Below, one piece after another: positions 14,905 through 22,081 of a stretch of 32,004 nt of DNA. This DNA comes from Candidatus Roizmanbacteria bacterium RIFCSPHIGHO2_12_FULL_37_23 (lineage in GTDB: Bacteria; Patescibacteriota; Microgenomatia; UBA1406; HO2-37-13b). The stretch spans positions 1 through 32,004 of the forward strand of contig MFZX01000012.1 in NCBI GenBank assembly GCA_001788095.1, given 5' to 3'. The position numbers were made by a program, and so were the translations under genes. The notes beneath the pieces were generated by a model, which saw only the letters and a program-made list of their open reading frames with translations, had not been told where the DNA came from and did no database searches. The stretch's first letter is position 1. The number at the start of each line of letters is the position of its first letter.

Positions 14905-17202
14905 ATGCCTAAGGACCAGAATAAACAGCCTGACATCATAAGAATTATAACCCGCATTGGGGTAGATATTCTTTTTTTTGCTGTTTCATTCCTGATTTTC
15001 GTAGGTGACGCACTAATCTTTACTTTAAAGTTTATAGTACATCTCTTCATCTACTCCTTAAAAGGAACGTTTTATGGGTTTAATTCTGTTTCCTTGAAAA
15101 TTAAAAGTGCTATAAAGGCTCTCAATATACCACATCTTGAAAATATAGAAGTCAAACATAAATTAAAAGAGAAAACTATTTTTACTTTTTCAAGATTTTC
15201 GAATAAAACGAAGCTCAAATATTTTTTACTTGGATTGCTATTTGCAATATCAGTTGTATTTATCGAAAGAAGTTACACCTTTATTAAATCACTACCAAAT
15301 CCTAAGCTTATAGGAAACATAAATTATCCTGTTTCAACACAAATCTATGATCGTAATGGAAAGTTATTATATGAAATTTTTCGAGATCAAGACAGAACCC
15401 CAATCGACATAGATGATTTGCCTGATCATGTTATTCAAGCAACAATTGCGATTGAAGATAAAAATTTCCTTAATCACAACGGCATTTCTCCGATTGGAGG
15501 AATTCTTAGAGCGTTGAAAGACATGGCAAAGACAGGGGAATTACAAGGAGGTTCTACGATAACGCAGCAATTAGTAAAATCCGCATTATTAACTCCCGAA
15601 CGAACCATAGAGAGAAAATTAAGGGAAGCCATTTTAGCTCTGTGGACAGAAAGACTTTACACAAAAAAAGAGATTCTAGAAATGTATCTTAATCAAGTTC
15701 CTTATGGGGGTTCAGCCTATGGTATTGAAGAAGCAGCAAAGACATATTTTAACAAATCAGCTGTTAGTTTAACTATCAGCGAAGCCGCTTTTCTTGCTGG
15801 AACTACAAGGGCCCCTACTAAATACTCTCCTTTTTTTAACCCTAGGCTCGCTTTGCAAAGGAAGAATGAGGTTCTAAAGAATATGTATGAGTTAGGTTAT
15901 ATTAAAAAAGATCAATATGAAGAGGAAATTACTCACAAACTCGACGTACAGTCTCCAAAGACGTTTATTAGAGCGCCACATTTTGTTTTTTATGTAACAT
16001 CGCTTCTTGAGAAACAATATGGTATACGTAAAGTAGAAGAAGGTGGATTGCGCGTAATTACTTCGCTTGATGTTGATGCTCAGGAACGAGCTGAAGATAT
16101 TTTGAGTGAGGAACTCTTAAAGATAGAAAATTTAAATGTACACAATGGAGCAGTTTTAGTTACTGTTCCAAGCACAGGAGAGATTCTAACAATGGTCGGA
16201 TCTCGGAATTATTTTGAGGAACCCTATGGGGCATATAATGTAACAACAGCGCCTCGACAACCGGGTTCTTCCATTAAGCCGTTAATGTACTCTCTTGCTT
16301 TGGGAAGACAATACACTGCAGCTAGTATTATTCAAGATAGTCCGGTCGTTTTTCAAATTCCAGGTGGAAAACCATACAGACCTGTAAATTACGATAATAC
16401 ATTTCACGGACCAGTTCCTCTTAGATATGCTTTGGCCAATTCATACAATGTTCCTGCTGTAAAAGTTTTGAACACGCTTGGGGTACATGATTTTATTGAT
16501 CATGCTGAAAAGTTGGGAATAACTACCTGGAATTCACCTGAGAGATTCGGCTTGTCTCTAACGCTTGGTGGAGGTGAAGTTAAGATGATAGATATGGCAG
16601 AAGCATATGGTACCTTTGCAAACTATGGAAACCGAGTACCTTTAAATCCGATTCTTTCCATTAAGGATTTTAGAGGTGAGGAACTCTATGAATTTGAAAA
16701 AAAGTCCTATGAAAATGTCTTATCTCCAGAGATTAGTTTTATTATTTCAGATATTTTATCAGACAATTTTGCTCGTCAGTTCGCTTTCGGCACTAACTCA
16801 GATCTTGTTATTCCCAATCGCAAAGTCGCTGTCAAGACAGGAACAACAAATAGTAAAAGGGACAACTGGACAATCGGATATAATAGAAAATTTCTTACAG
16901 CTGTGTGGGTAGGTAACAATGATAATTCTCCGATGCACCCAACACTAACGTCTGGAATAACTGGGGCATCTCCGATTTGGAATAAGATTATGACCTATGT
17001 ATTAGACACCGATATTAAAGTCCATGAAGAAGTTCAACCACCTTCTGAATTTTCAATTCCAAGTGGTATGGTGACTAAAACGTGTTATTTCAATAAACCC
17101 GAATTCTTTATAACAGGTACAGAGGGTACAAATGGTTGTGGGGATAGTATATTTAATACGTCACCTAGTCCTCAGGTTTCACCTCGATACTTCCCTCAGT
17201 AA
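14905..17202 (+). CDS. Class A penicillin-binding protein (PBP1A type), paralogue 1
   Basis: Bifunctional peptidoglycan synthase: the glycosyltransferase polymerises lipid II and the transpeptidase cross-links the stem peptides outside the cell membrane. The 765-residue chain has a hydrophobic N-terminal stretch (about 20-52), a transmembrane helix (about 105-125), a GT51 domain with catalytic Glu184 in AIEDKNF and GGSTITQQ at 215-222, and a transpeptidase domain with SSIK (Ser455, Lys458), SYN (513-515) and KTGT (644-647). The additional N-terminal hydrophobic stretch is longer than usual and absent from the second paralogue. The 3' end overlaps the convergent DUF5666-like gene by 38 bases. 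Related to the gene at 22082-24400. Confidence 0.95.
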   Translation: MPKDQNKQPDIIRIITRIGVDILFFAVSFLIFVGDALIFTLKFIVHLFIYSLKGTFYGFNSVSLKIKSAIKALNIPHLENIEVKHKLKEKTIFTFSRFSNKTKLKYFLLGLLFAISVVFIERSYTFIKSLPNPKLIGNINYPVSTQIYDRNGKLLYEIFRDQDRTPIDIDDLPDHVIQATIAIEDKNFLNHNGISPIGGILRALKDMAKTGELQGGSTITQQLVKSALLTPERTIERKLREAILALWTERLYTKKEILEMYLNQVPYGGSAYGIEEAAKTYFNKSAVSLTISEAAFLAGTTRAPTKYSPFFNPRLALQRKNEVLKNMYELGYIKKDQYEEEITHKLDVQSPKTFIRAPHFVFYVTSLLEKQYGIRKVEEGGLRVITSLDVDAQERAEDILSEELLKIENLNVHNGAVLVTVPSTGEILTMVGSRNYFEEPYGAYNVTTAPRQPGSSIKPLMYSLALGRQYTAASIIQDSPVVFQIPGGKPYRPVNYDNTFHGPVPLRYALANSYNVPAVKVLNTLGVHDFIDHAEKLGITTWNSPERFGLSLTLGGGEVKMIDMAEAYGTFANYGNRVPLNPILSIKDFRGEELYEFEKKSYENVLSPEISFIISDILSDNFARQFAFGTNSDLVIPNRKVAVKTGTTNSKRDNWTIGYNRKFLTAVWVGNNDNSPMHPTLTSGITGASPIWNKIMTYVLDTDIKVHEEVQPPSEFSIPSGMVTKTCYFNKPEFFITGTEGTNGCGDSIFNTSPSPQVSPRYFPQ

Positions 17203-17896
17203 AAAATTCTTGTGGGATGATGACAGTTCTTAAAGCAATAATTTGTTTCTCTTCTGCTTTTGATGCTTCAGATACAAAATGTATGCTGTCGCCAACTTTA
17301 TATTTTGAAAAACCTGCCTTTTCAATAGCAAGAGTTTTAGCATGCATAATACGCTGAACTGTATTTTTTTCAATACTCAGTGTATACTCATCCTTTTCTG
17401 ATGTTATCACATCAATAGTGAAATTATCTTTATCAATACCAGTAATTTGTCCTTGCGAAACAAGATAGTCGAATTGCTTGTAAATAATATTTGCTGATAT
17501 TTGGCCTTCTAAAATAGGACCTTCTACAATAAGCTTATCATCTTTCTCTAAATCATCAATTGAAATTTCCTCTTTCCCATCGATAGAAGTGGTAAAGATT
17601 TTAGTAATCGTATCGTCGATTGCGACGTTAAAAGACTCATTCGATTCATTCTTTATAACAATTATTGAATCATCAATGGAAATGAATTTTCCAGTAATTA
17701 TTTTTTTATTTTTTTTATTGAGTTGATCAACTTTTTCTTCGATTTTTTCTTTCAAAATTTGTATTGTATCGTCTTGTTTCGTATTGGTTGGACTAGGATT
17801 TGGACTTGGAGTCAGATCTGATTCCTGTGCATATGTAAATGATGAGAGTGAGACAGAGAGAGCAAAAATTAGAATGAAAACTATTTTTTTCCTCAT
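17165..17896 (-). CDS. Secreted protein with DUF5666-like repeats
   Basis: 243 residues with a clear signal peptide (about 1-23: hydrophobic core IVFILIFALSVSLSSF, cleavage near TYAQE), a Pro/Thr/Ser linker (28-42), a short helical stretch rich in Lys/Glu (about 45-65) and then beta-rich modules (KIITGKFISIDDSIIVIKNES, LVSQGQITGIDKDNFTIDV) like the OB-like DUF5666 repeats of CPR and other bacterial surface proteins. No catalytic motif is visible and function is unknown. It sits 6 bases downstream of the small membrane protein gene, so the two form a two-gene operon, and its 3' end overlaps the end of the PBP gene on the other strand. Confidence 0.7.
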   Translation of the reverse strand: MRKKIVFILIFALSVSLSSFTYAQESDLTPSPNPSPTNTKQDDTIQILKEKIEEKVDQLNKKNKKIITGKFISIDDSIIVIKNESNESFNVAIDDTITKIFTTSIDGKEEISIDDLEKDDKLIVEGPILEGQISANIIYKQFDYLVSQGQITGIDKDNFTIDVITSEKDEYTLSIEKNTVQRIMHAKTLAIEKAGFSKYKVGDSIHFVSEASKAEEKQIIALRTVIIPQEFFTEGSIEVKPED

Positions 17897-17902
17897 GAGT
17901 CC

Positions 17903-18319
17903 TTATTCCGGTTGGATGGAGTAAACTGTTAATGATCTGGCATCGATATTTTTACCACTATAAGAAGTAATCTTCATTTTATTTTCTCCTGGTAACAAAT
18001 CTACGTCAAACGTGAATGAATTATTTTTTGTTTTTAATATTTGTTCTCCTTGTGGTGTCTGGAGAACGATTAATGCATTGACTTGACTTGTACCTTTTAT
18101 AGTTACAGACTCCTCTTCAGTAACGAAACCATCATCAGGCTCTTCAATAAGAAGTGGCTCAGTTTTTTTTGTATCAATTGTTATGGTTGGCGTGAGCTGC
18201 TCGAGAATAATATCTGCTGATTTATTACTACTGTCTCTTGAGTTTTTAATAATAAATACAGCAATTGCAATTCCCGCGATGATACCGAGAATGACTGCAA
18301 TAAGTGTCTCCTTTTTCAT
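17903..18319 (-). CDS. Small membrane-anchored protein with an Ig-like domain
   Basis: 138 residues. An N-terminal transmembrane helix (about 5-25, LIAVILGIIAGIAIAVFII) is followed by a Thr/Glu-rich linker and one beta-sandwich-like domain (about 65-135: ESVTIKGTSQVNALIVLQTPQGE, SFTFDVDLLPGENKMKITSYS) resembling the Ig-like domain-B fold often fused to bacterial surface proteins. It is anchored outside the cell membrane; binding partner unknown. It is the first gene of a pair with the secreted DUF5666-like protein and has its own promoter inside the end of nnrD. Confidence 0.65.
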   Translation of the reverse strand: MKKETLIAVILGIIAGIAIAVFIIKNSRDSSNKSADIILEQLTPTITIDTKKTEPLLIEEPDDGFVTEEESVTIKGTSQVNALIVLQTPQGEQILKTKNNSFTFDVDLLPGENKMKITSYSGKNIDARSLTVYSIQPE

Positions 18320-18331
18320 AGAGTGTAGTAA

Positions 18332-18360
18332 ATGTTAAAGGACGTTCAATTAAATGTCAA
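18332..18360 (-). promoter_or_regulatory. Promoter of the small Ig-like protein gene
   Basis: On the minus strand, TTGACA (18360-18355), a 17-base spacer and TAACAT (18337-18332), 12 bases before the ATG at 18319. The -35 box lies inside the last codons of nnrD. The same two hexamers recur at the promoter of the attenuator leader near 29133-29160. Confidence 0.6.
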
Positions 18361-19267
18361 ATAGAACGTTTTTTGAAGTTTTACCTATCTGGATGATAAG
18401 TTCCGAGGTATTGTACATGAGACCTGATTGATTATATAGGTCTTCTGCTGATGTTTTAAGTAGATATGAGGCCATGATGCAGGAACTTACACTGTCGCTT
18501 TTTGTGTAAAAAGCTCCTGTTAATCCAGCTAAAACATCTCCAGTTCCCCCTTTTGCCAAACCAGCATTACCTCCTTCAATAATAAAACTTTGCCCTCCGT
18601 TACTTACATAATCTTTAATATTTTTCATTAATATAACGCAGCTATACTCTTTTGCGTACTGTGTGACAAGCTTTCTTTTTTGAATATCATCATTTTGACT
18701 ACAGCTTATTCCGAAAAGATTTTCGAATTCTAAAATATGAGGAGTAACTATAGCTTTTTCTTTAAGTTTTGTTAACCAATTTTTATCCATCATTTGAAGC
18801 GCTCCAGCGTCAAAAACAAATTTTTTATGAGGAAATGTATGTATAAGAAATTTCGTCAATGCATATGTGTACTCCGGCTCGTTTTTAAGTTTACAAATCG
18901 CATCAAAAGTTAAGTTCGCTGAACGAATTCGATCAGAAATTTCACCGCGTACCATACCAGGACCAACCAGAATGCATTCATCTTCTTCCACGTAATCTAA
19001 AAGATTGTGCTTAGAAACTACAATTCCATCGATAAATTTACTCTTAAGATTGACAAAAATTTCGTGATTCTCTCTTGTTGAAGAATAATGGACCATATCT
19101 ACAACTTTTGAAGCTATGTGCGCTGCCCAAATTGAAGCTGCATGGAAAAGTCGCGATCCACCAATTATCAATAGTTTGCCATTGAGACCTTTATGACTCT
19201 TTGCAGGCGGGATGTAAAGTTTTTTTTTAGCTTCCTCAAGAGCGCTGGGTGGGTCAACACATGCCAT
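18350..19267 (-). CDS. nnrD: ADP-dependent NAD(P)H-hydrate dehydratase
   Basis: Metabolite repair enzyme that returns hydrated NADH or NADPH (NADHX/NADPHX) to the normal cofactor, using ADP; a ribokinase-like cytosolic enzyme. The 305-residue chain shows HKGLNGKLLIIGGSRLFHAA near 25-44, ILVGPGM at 99-105, FVFDAGAL at 150-157, TPHILEFENLFG at 175-186 and the key GLAKGGTGDVLAGL motif (237-249) with catalytic Asp244. The epimerase half (NnrE/YjeF-N) fused in many bacteria is absent. The next in-frame Met is far inside the conserved fold, so 19267 is the only plausible start. It diverges from the EamA gene with only 27 bases between. Confidence 0.9.
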   Translation of the reverse strand: MACVDPPSALEEAKKKLYIPPAKSHKGLNGKLLIIGGSRLFHAASIWAAHIASKVVDMVHYSSTRENHEIFVNLKSKFIDGIVVSKHNLLDYVEEDECILVGPGMVRGEISDRIRSANLTFDAICKLKNEPEYTYALTKFLIHTFPHKKFVFDAGALQMMDKNWLTKLKEKAIVTPHILEFENLFGISCSQNDDIQKRKLVTQYAKEYSCVILMKNIKDYVSNGGQSFIIEGGNAGLAKGGTGDVLAGLTGAFYTKSDSVSSCIMASYLLKTSAEDLYNQSGLMYNTSELIIQIGKTSKNVLFDI

Positions 19268-19273
19268 AAGGAT

Positions 19274-19288
19274 ATTATACTGTATACT
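19274..19288. promoter_or_regulatory. Back-to-back leaderless promoters of nnrD and the EamA gene
   Basis: The divergent gap is 27 bases (19268-19294). It contains TATAAT for nnrD on the minus strand (19279-19274, 6 bases before its ATG) and TATACT for the EamA gene on the plus strand (19283-19288, 6 bases before its ATG). Each -35 element must lie inside the other gene, and the two polymerases cannot bind at the same time, so the promoters should compete. Confidence 0.65.
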
Positions 19289-19294
19289 AATCCT

Positions 19295-20155
19295 ATGTCT
19301 TGGTTGTTTTTTACGCTGGTTAATGTGTTTGCGAATGGTACTGTCGCATTCCTTTTCAAAAGAGAATCTAAGCGCTTAAAAATTACTCATATAGAGATAA
19401 TATTTTACTCATTCTTTATAAGTGTATTATTTTTCACTCCTTTTTTTATCTTCTACTGGTTGTCAAATGGAATAAGCGTTGAAAGAGGTGGTTTCCCTTA
19501 TTTCTTCGTTGCGCAATTATTTGGAATTATTGCAACGATATATTTTGTTAAAGCATATTCAATAGGTGAGATATCAATTATAGGACCTCTTGAAAGTCTT
19601 AGACCTTTTTTTGTTGTAATTTTAGCTATTCTTTTCCTTCAGGAAATTCCCACGTCATCAATGATTCTTGGAACCATATTTATTGTAGTTGGAGCGATGT
19701 TATTGCATTTTCACAAAAATATGAATCTTAGATTAGATAGTGTGCAATTGAAACCAACTTTATATATACTTATATCGACTTTTCTCTATGGATCGAATGC
19801 AATCATTGACAGAAAAGCACTCGCCTATATAGAACCCATTGCATACGCGTATTTTTTATTCATAGCTCTTAGCCTATTTTTTGGATTGTATTTGCGTGCC
19901 AGGGGAAGAAAATTTGATATTAATTTGTTGAAGAATAGAACGATTATCGCAATCGGTGTTCTCGTTGTAATTGGGAATGTTGCTATCTTTTTAGCTCTTA
20001 AAGATGCTTCTCCAAACTTTGTTGTACCAGTACAAATGACGCGCTCGCTTTATCTTGCTTTCTTAGGATTTATTTTCCTTGGAGAAAAGGGGTATATACG
20101 TAAAATTATCGCAGCATTATTAATGCTTACTGGCGTCACCTTGCTTATGCAGTGA
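19295..20155 (+). CDS. EamA/DMT family transporter
   Basis: Integral membrane protein of the drug/metabolite transporter superfamily, 286 residues with about ten hydrophobic helices in two EamA repeats (each about 140 residues; second repeat starting near LKPTLYILISTFLYGSNAII). Typical features include the GPLESLRPFFVVILAILFLQE and MTRSLYLAFLGFIFLGEK segments at the ends of the two repeats. Substrate cannot be told from sequence. The frame is open upstream to 19193 but those codons overlap nnrD and the promoters; the ATG at 19295 directly behind TATACT begins the first membrane helix (MSWLFFTLVNVF), so I chose it. Confidence 0.85.
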   Translation: MSWLFFTLVNVFANGTVAFLFKRESKRLKITHIEIIFYSFFISVLFFTPFFIFYWLSNGISVERGGFPYFFVAQLFGIIATIYFVKAYSIGEISIIGPLESLRPFFVVILAILFLQEIPTSSMILGTIFIVVGAMLLHFHKNMNLRLDSVQLKPTLYILISTFLYGSNAIIDRKALAYIEPIAYAYFLFIALSLFFGLYLRARGRKFDINLLKNRTIIAIGVLVVIGNVAIFLALKDASPNFVVPVQMTRSLYLAFLGFIFLGEKGYIRKIIAALLMLTGVTLLMQ

Positions 20156-20218
20156 TGTGTGAAGTACATCACACACCGCGTGTGTGATGAGGCTCACACA
20201 CCCCTTACACGTCTTTTT
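20152..20218 (+). terminator. Nested hairpins between the EamA gene and alaS (likely terminator)
   Basis: Repeats of GTGTGTGA and TCACACAC alternate: TGTGTGA 20156-20162, CATCACACAC 20167-20176, GTGTGTGATG 20180-20189 and TCACACAC 20194-20201. The strongest pairing is the perfect 10-base stem 20167-20176 with 20180-20189 around a 3-base loop; pairing of the first with the second and of the third with the fourth is the alternative. CGTGT at 20179-20183 can also pair with ACACG at 20207-20211, directly before a run of T (20212-20218, TCTTTTTT region), as in a rho-independent terminator. It begins at the EamA stop codon. Confidence 0.5.
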
Positions 20219-20231
20219 TAATTGTTATAAT
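20205..20231 (+). promoter_or_regulatory. Promoter of alaS
   Basis: TATAAT at 20226-20231, 11 bases before the alaS ATG at 20243, with TTACAC (20205-20210; 15-base spacer) or CTTACA one base earlier (16-base spacer) as -35. The predicted leader is about 5 bases. The -35 overlaps the end of the upstream hairpin region. Confidence 0.6.
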
Positions 20232-20242
20232 AAGAAAATACT

Positions 20243-22024
20243 ATGACACATAAGGATCTGAGGATAAAATTTGTTCAATTTTGGGAGGAAAAGCCGCGAA
20301 ACCATAAATACGTCCCACCAGCCCAACTTGTGTTGTCAAATGATGCAACAACACTTTTTACCAGCTCTGGAATGCAGCCGCTTGTTCCTTACTTGATGGG
20401 AGAAACTCACCAAAAGGGAAACCGTTTATATAATATTCAGCCATGCATAAGAACTCAGGATATTGAGGGTGTTGGCGATAATAGGCACACAACGTTTTTT
20501 GAGATGATGGGTAATTGGTCTCTTGGTGATTATTTTAAAAAAGAACAACTCTCGTGGATGTTCGACTTTTTTTCTAAGAAATTAGGTATGCCCGAAGAAA
20601 AATTATACATAACAGTTTTCAAGGGAGATTATGGCGTGCCTAAGGACGAAGAATCCGCAGAAGCGTGGAAAAAACTCGGCATCCCTAATGAAAGGATATT
20701 TTATTATGGAGCAGATAAAAATTGGTGGTCAAGGTCCGGAAGACCGGATCAGATGCCTGTTGGGGAAATCGGGGGTCCCGATTCTGAAATATTTTATGAC
20801 TTTGGAACGAAGCATGATCCGCAATTTGGAAAAGAATGTCATCCAAACTGTGATTGTGGTAGATTTCTAGAAATTGGAAACTCAGTATTTATCGAGTATC
20901 AAAAAAAGGAGGATGGAAAATTATCGGAGCTTACTCAGAAAAATGTCGACTACGGTGGCGGTCTTGAGAGAATTCTTGCTGCATGTAACAATATACCTGA
21001 TATTTTTCAAATAGATATTTTTGTAAATATTATAAGCGAGATTGAGAAAGAAACAGGATTATTATACTCGGATAAGAAAAATCAAGAAGCCATGCGAGTA
21101 GTTGCTGACCATATGAGGGCTGCAGTATTTATGATTATAGATGGGGTACTACCAGCAAAGAAAGAACATGGATATGTTTTGCGAAGAATGTTACGAAGGA
21201 GTGCGGTAAAAATGCATTTTCTCAAAAGAAATTTGACGCCGAATTTTTATTCCATTATCGGAAGAGAAATTTTACGAATCTATGATAAGGAACAAAATGT
21301 TAATAAAAAAGATCAGCAAGATATAGTTGCTAAAGTTATCTCCCAGGAAATGAACAAATTTTCAGAAACCCTTGATAAGGGATTGAGATTATTTGAGAAA
21401 AAACAGGATATTAATGAGAAAATTGCATTTGATTTATATCAAAGCTATGGTTTTCCGTTTGAGATTACCCAAGAACTCGCTCGACAAAAAGGGTTAGATC
21501 TCAATAAGAGACTTTTTGAAGAAGAACTCGAAAGTCATAAAAGTCTTTCGAGAACAGCATCTGCAGGTAAATTCAAAGGTGGTCTTTCCGATCATTCGGA
21601 TCAAGTTATTAAATACCATACAGCTACACATCTTCTTCACCAGGCGCTTAGAGATGTATTTGGAAATTCCGCCAGGCAGGAAGGATCTAATATTACTCAG
21701 GAGAGACTTCGATTTGACGTTAGACTAGATCATAAACTAACGGAAGAAGATGCTAAAAGAGTAGAGAAAATTATCAACGACAGAATTGATGAAAATCTTG
21801 AGGTGTTTTACAAAATAATGCCAAGAGAAGAAGCTGAGAGAATTGGAGCGGCATCTTTTTTTAAAGAAAAATATGGCGATGAAGTAAAAGTGTATTTTAT
21901 TGGTGATTATTCTAAAGAATTTTGTGGTGGACCACACGTACGTACTACCTCTGAAATAGGGCACATTCATATTAAAAAGGTAAAGAAAATAGGAGAAAAA
22001 CTCGTCAGAATTTACGCAGAATAA
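20243..22024 (+). CDS. alaS: Alanyl-tRNA synthetase, short form without C-Ala domain
   Basis: Class II synthetase that charges tRNA-Ala with alanine in the cytosol. The 593-residue chain has the catalytic core (about 1-245) with SSGMQPLVPYLMG, TQDIEGVGDNRHTTFFEMMGNWSLGDYF and motif 3 GGGLERI (238-244), a Cys cluster CHPNCDCGRFLEIGN (199-213), the tRNA-recognition helices (about 250-440) and the editing domain with the zinc site H459xxxH463 and C561xxxH565 (CGGPH). It ends at GEKLVRIYAE, directly after the editing domain. Most bacterial enzymes are about 870 residues with an oligomerisation/C-Ala end; that part is missing, as is common in CPR genomes. Not a frameshift: the stop is followed at once by the next promoter. 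Confidence 0.95.
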   Translation: MTHKDLRIKFVQFWEEKPRNHKYVPPAQLVLSNDATTLFTSSGMQPLVPYLMGETHQKGNRLYNIQPCIRTQDIEGVGDNRHTTFFEMMGNWSLGDYFKKEQLSWMFDFFSKKLGMPEEKLYITVFKGDYGVPKDEESAEAWKKLGIPNERIFYYGADKNWWSRSGRPDQMPVGEIGGPDSEIFYDFGTKHDPQFGKECHPNCDCGRFLEIGNSVFIEYQKKEDGKLSELTQKNVDYGGGLERILAACNNIPDIFQIDIFVNIISEIEKETGLLYSDKKNQEAMRVVADHMRAAVFMIIDGVLPAKKEHGYVLRRMLRRSAVKMHFLKRNLTPNFYSIIGREILRIYDKEQNVNKKDQQDIVAKVISQEMNKFSETLDKGLRLFEKKQDINEKIAFDLYQSYGFPFEITQELARQKGLDLNKRLFEEELESHKSLSRTASAGKFKGGLSDHSDQVIKYHTATHLLHQALRDVFGNSARQEGSNITQERLRFDVRLDHKLTEEDAKRVEKIINDRIDENLEVFYKIMPREEAERIGAASFFKEKYGDEVKVYFIGDYSKEFCGGPHVRTTSEIGHIHIKKVKKIGEKLVRIYAE

Positions 22025-22067
22025 TCATATCTCTTTATTCCTTTTTACTTAATAATATCTAGTTTGA

Positions 22068-22073
22068 TACAAT
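22068..22073 (+). promoter_or_regulatory. Extended -10 promoter of the second PBP gene
   Basis: TACAAT at 22068-22073 preceded by TG-A, an extended -10 element, 8 bases before the ATG at 22082. It lies inside the extra codons that an upstream TTG (22064) would add, so that TTG is unlikely to be the start. Confidence 0.6.
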
Positions 22074-22081
22074 ATTGTTTT

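Noticed and set aside
18342-18369. Inverted repeat ACGTTC...GAACGT followed by T-run on the plus strand near the end of nnrD.
   Set aside because: Only six pairs with a 16-base loop, and no plus-strand gene ends here; it also coincides with the minus-strand promoter of the Ig-like gene.
19193-19294. Longer EamA start at 19193.
   Set aside because: It overlaps nnrD and both promoters; the ATG at 19295 starts the first membrane helix.
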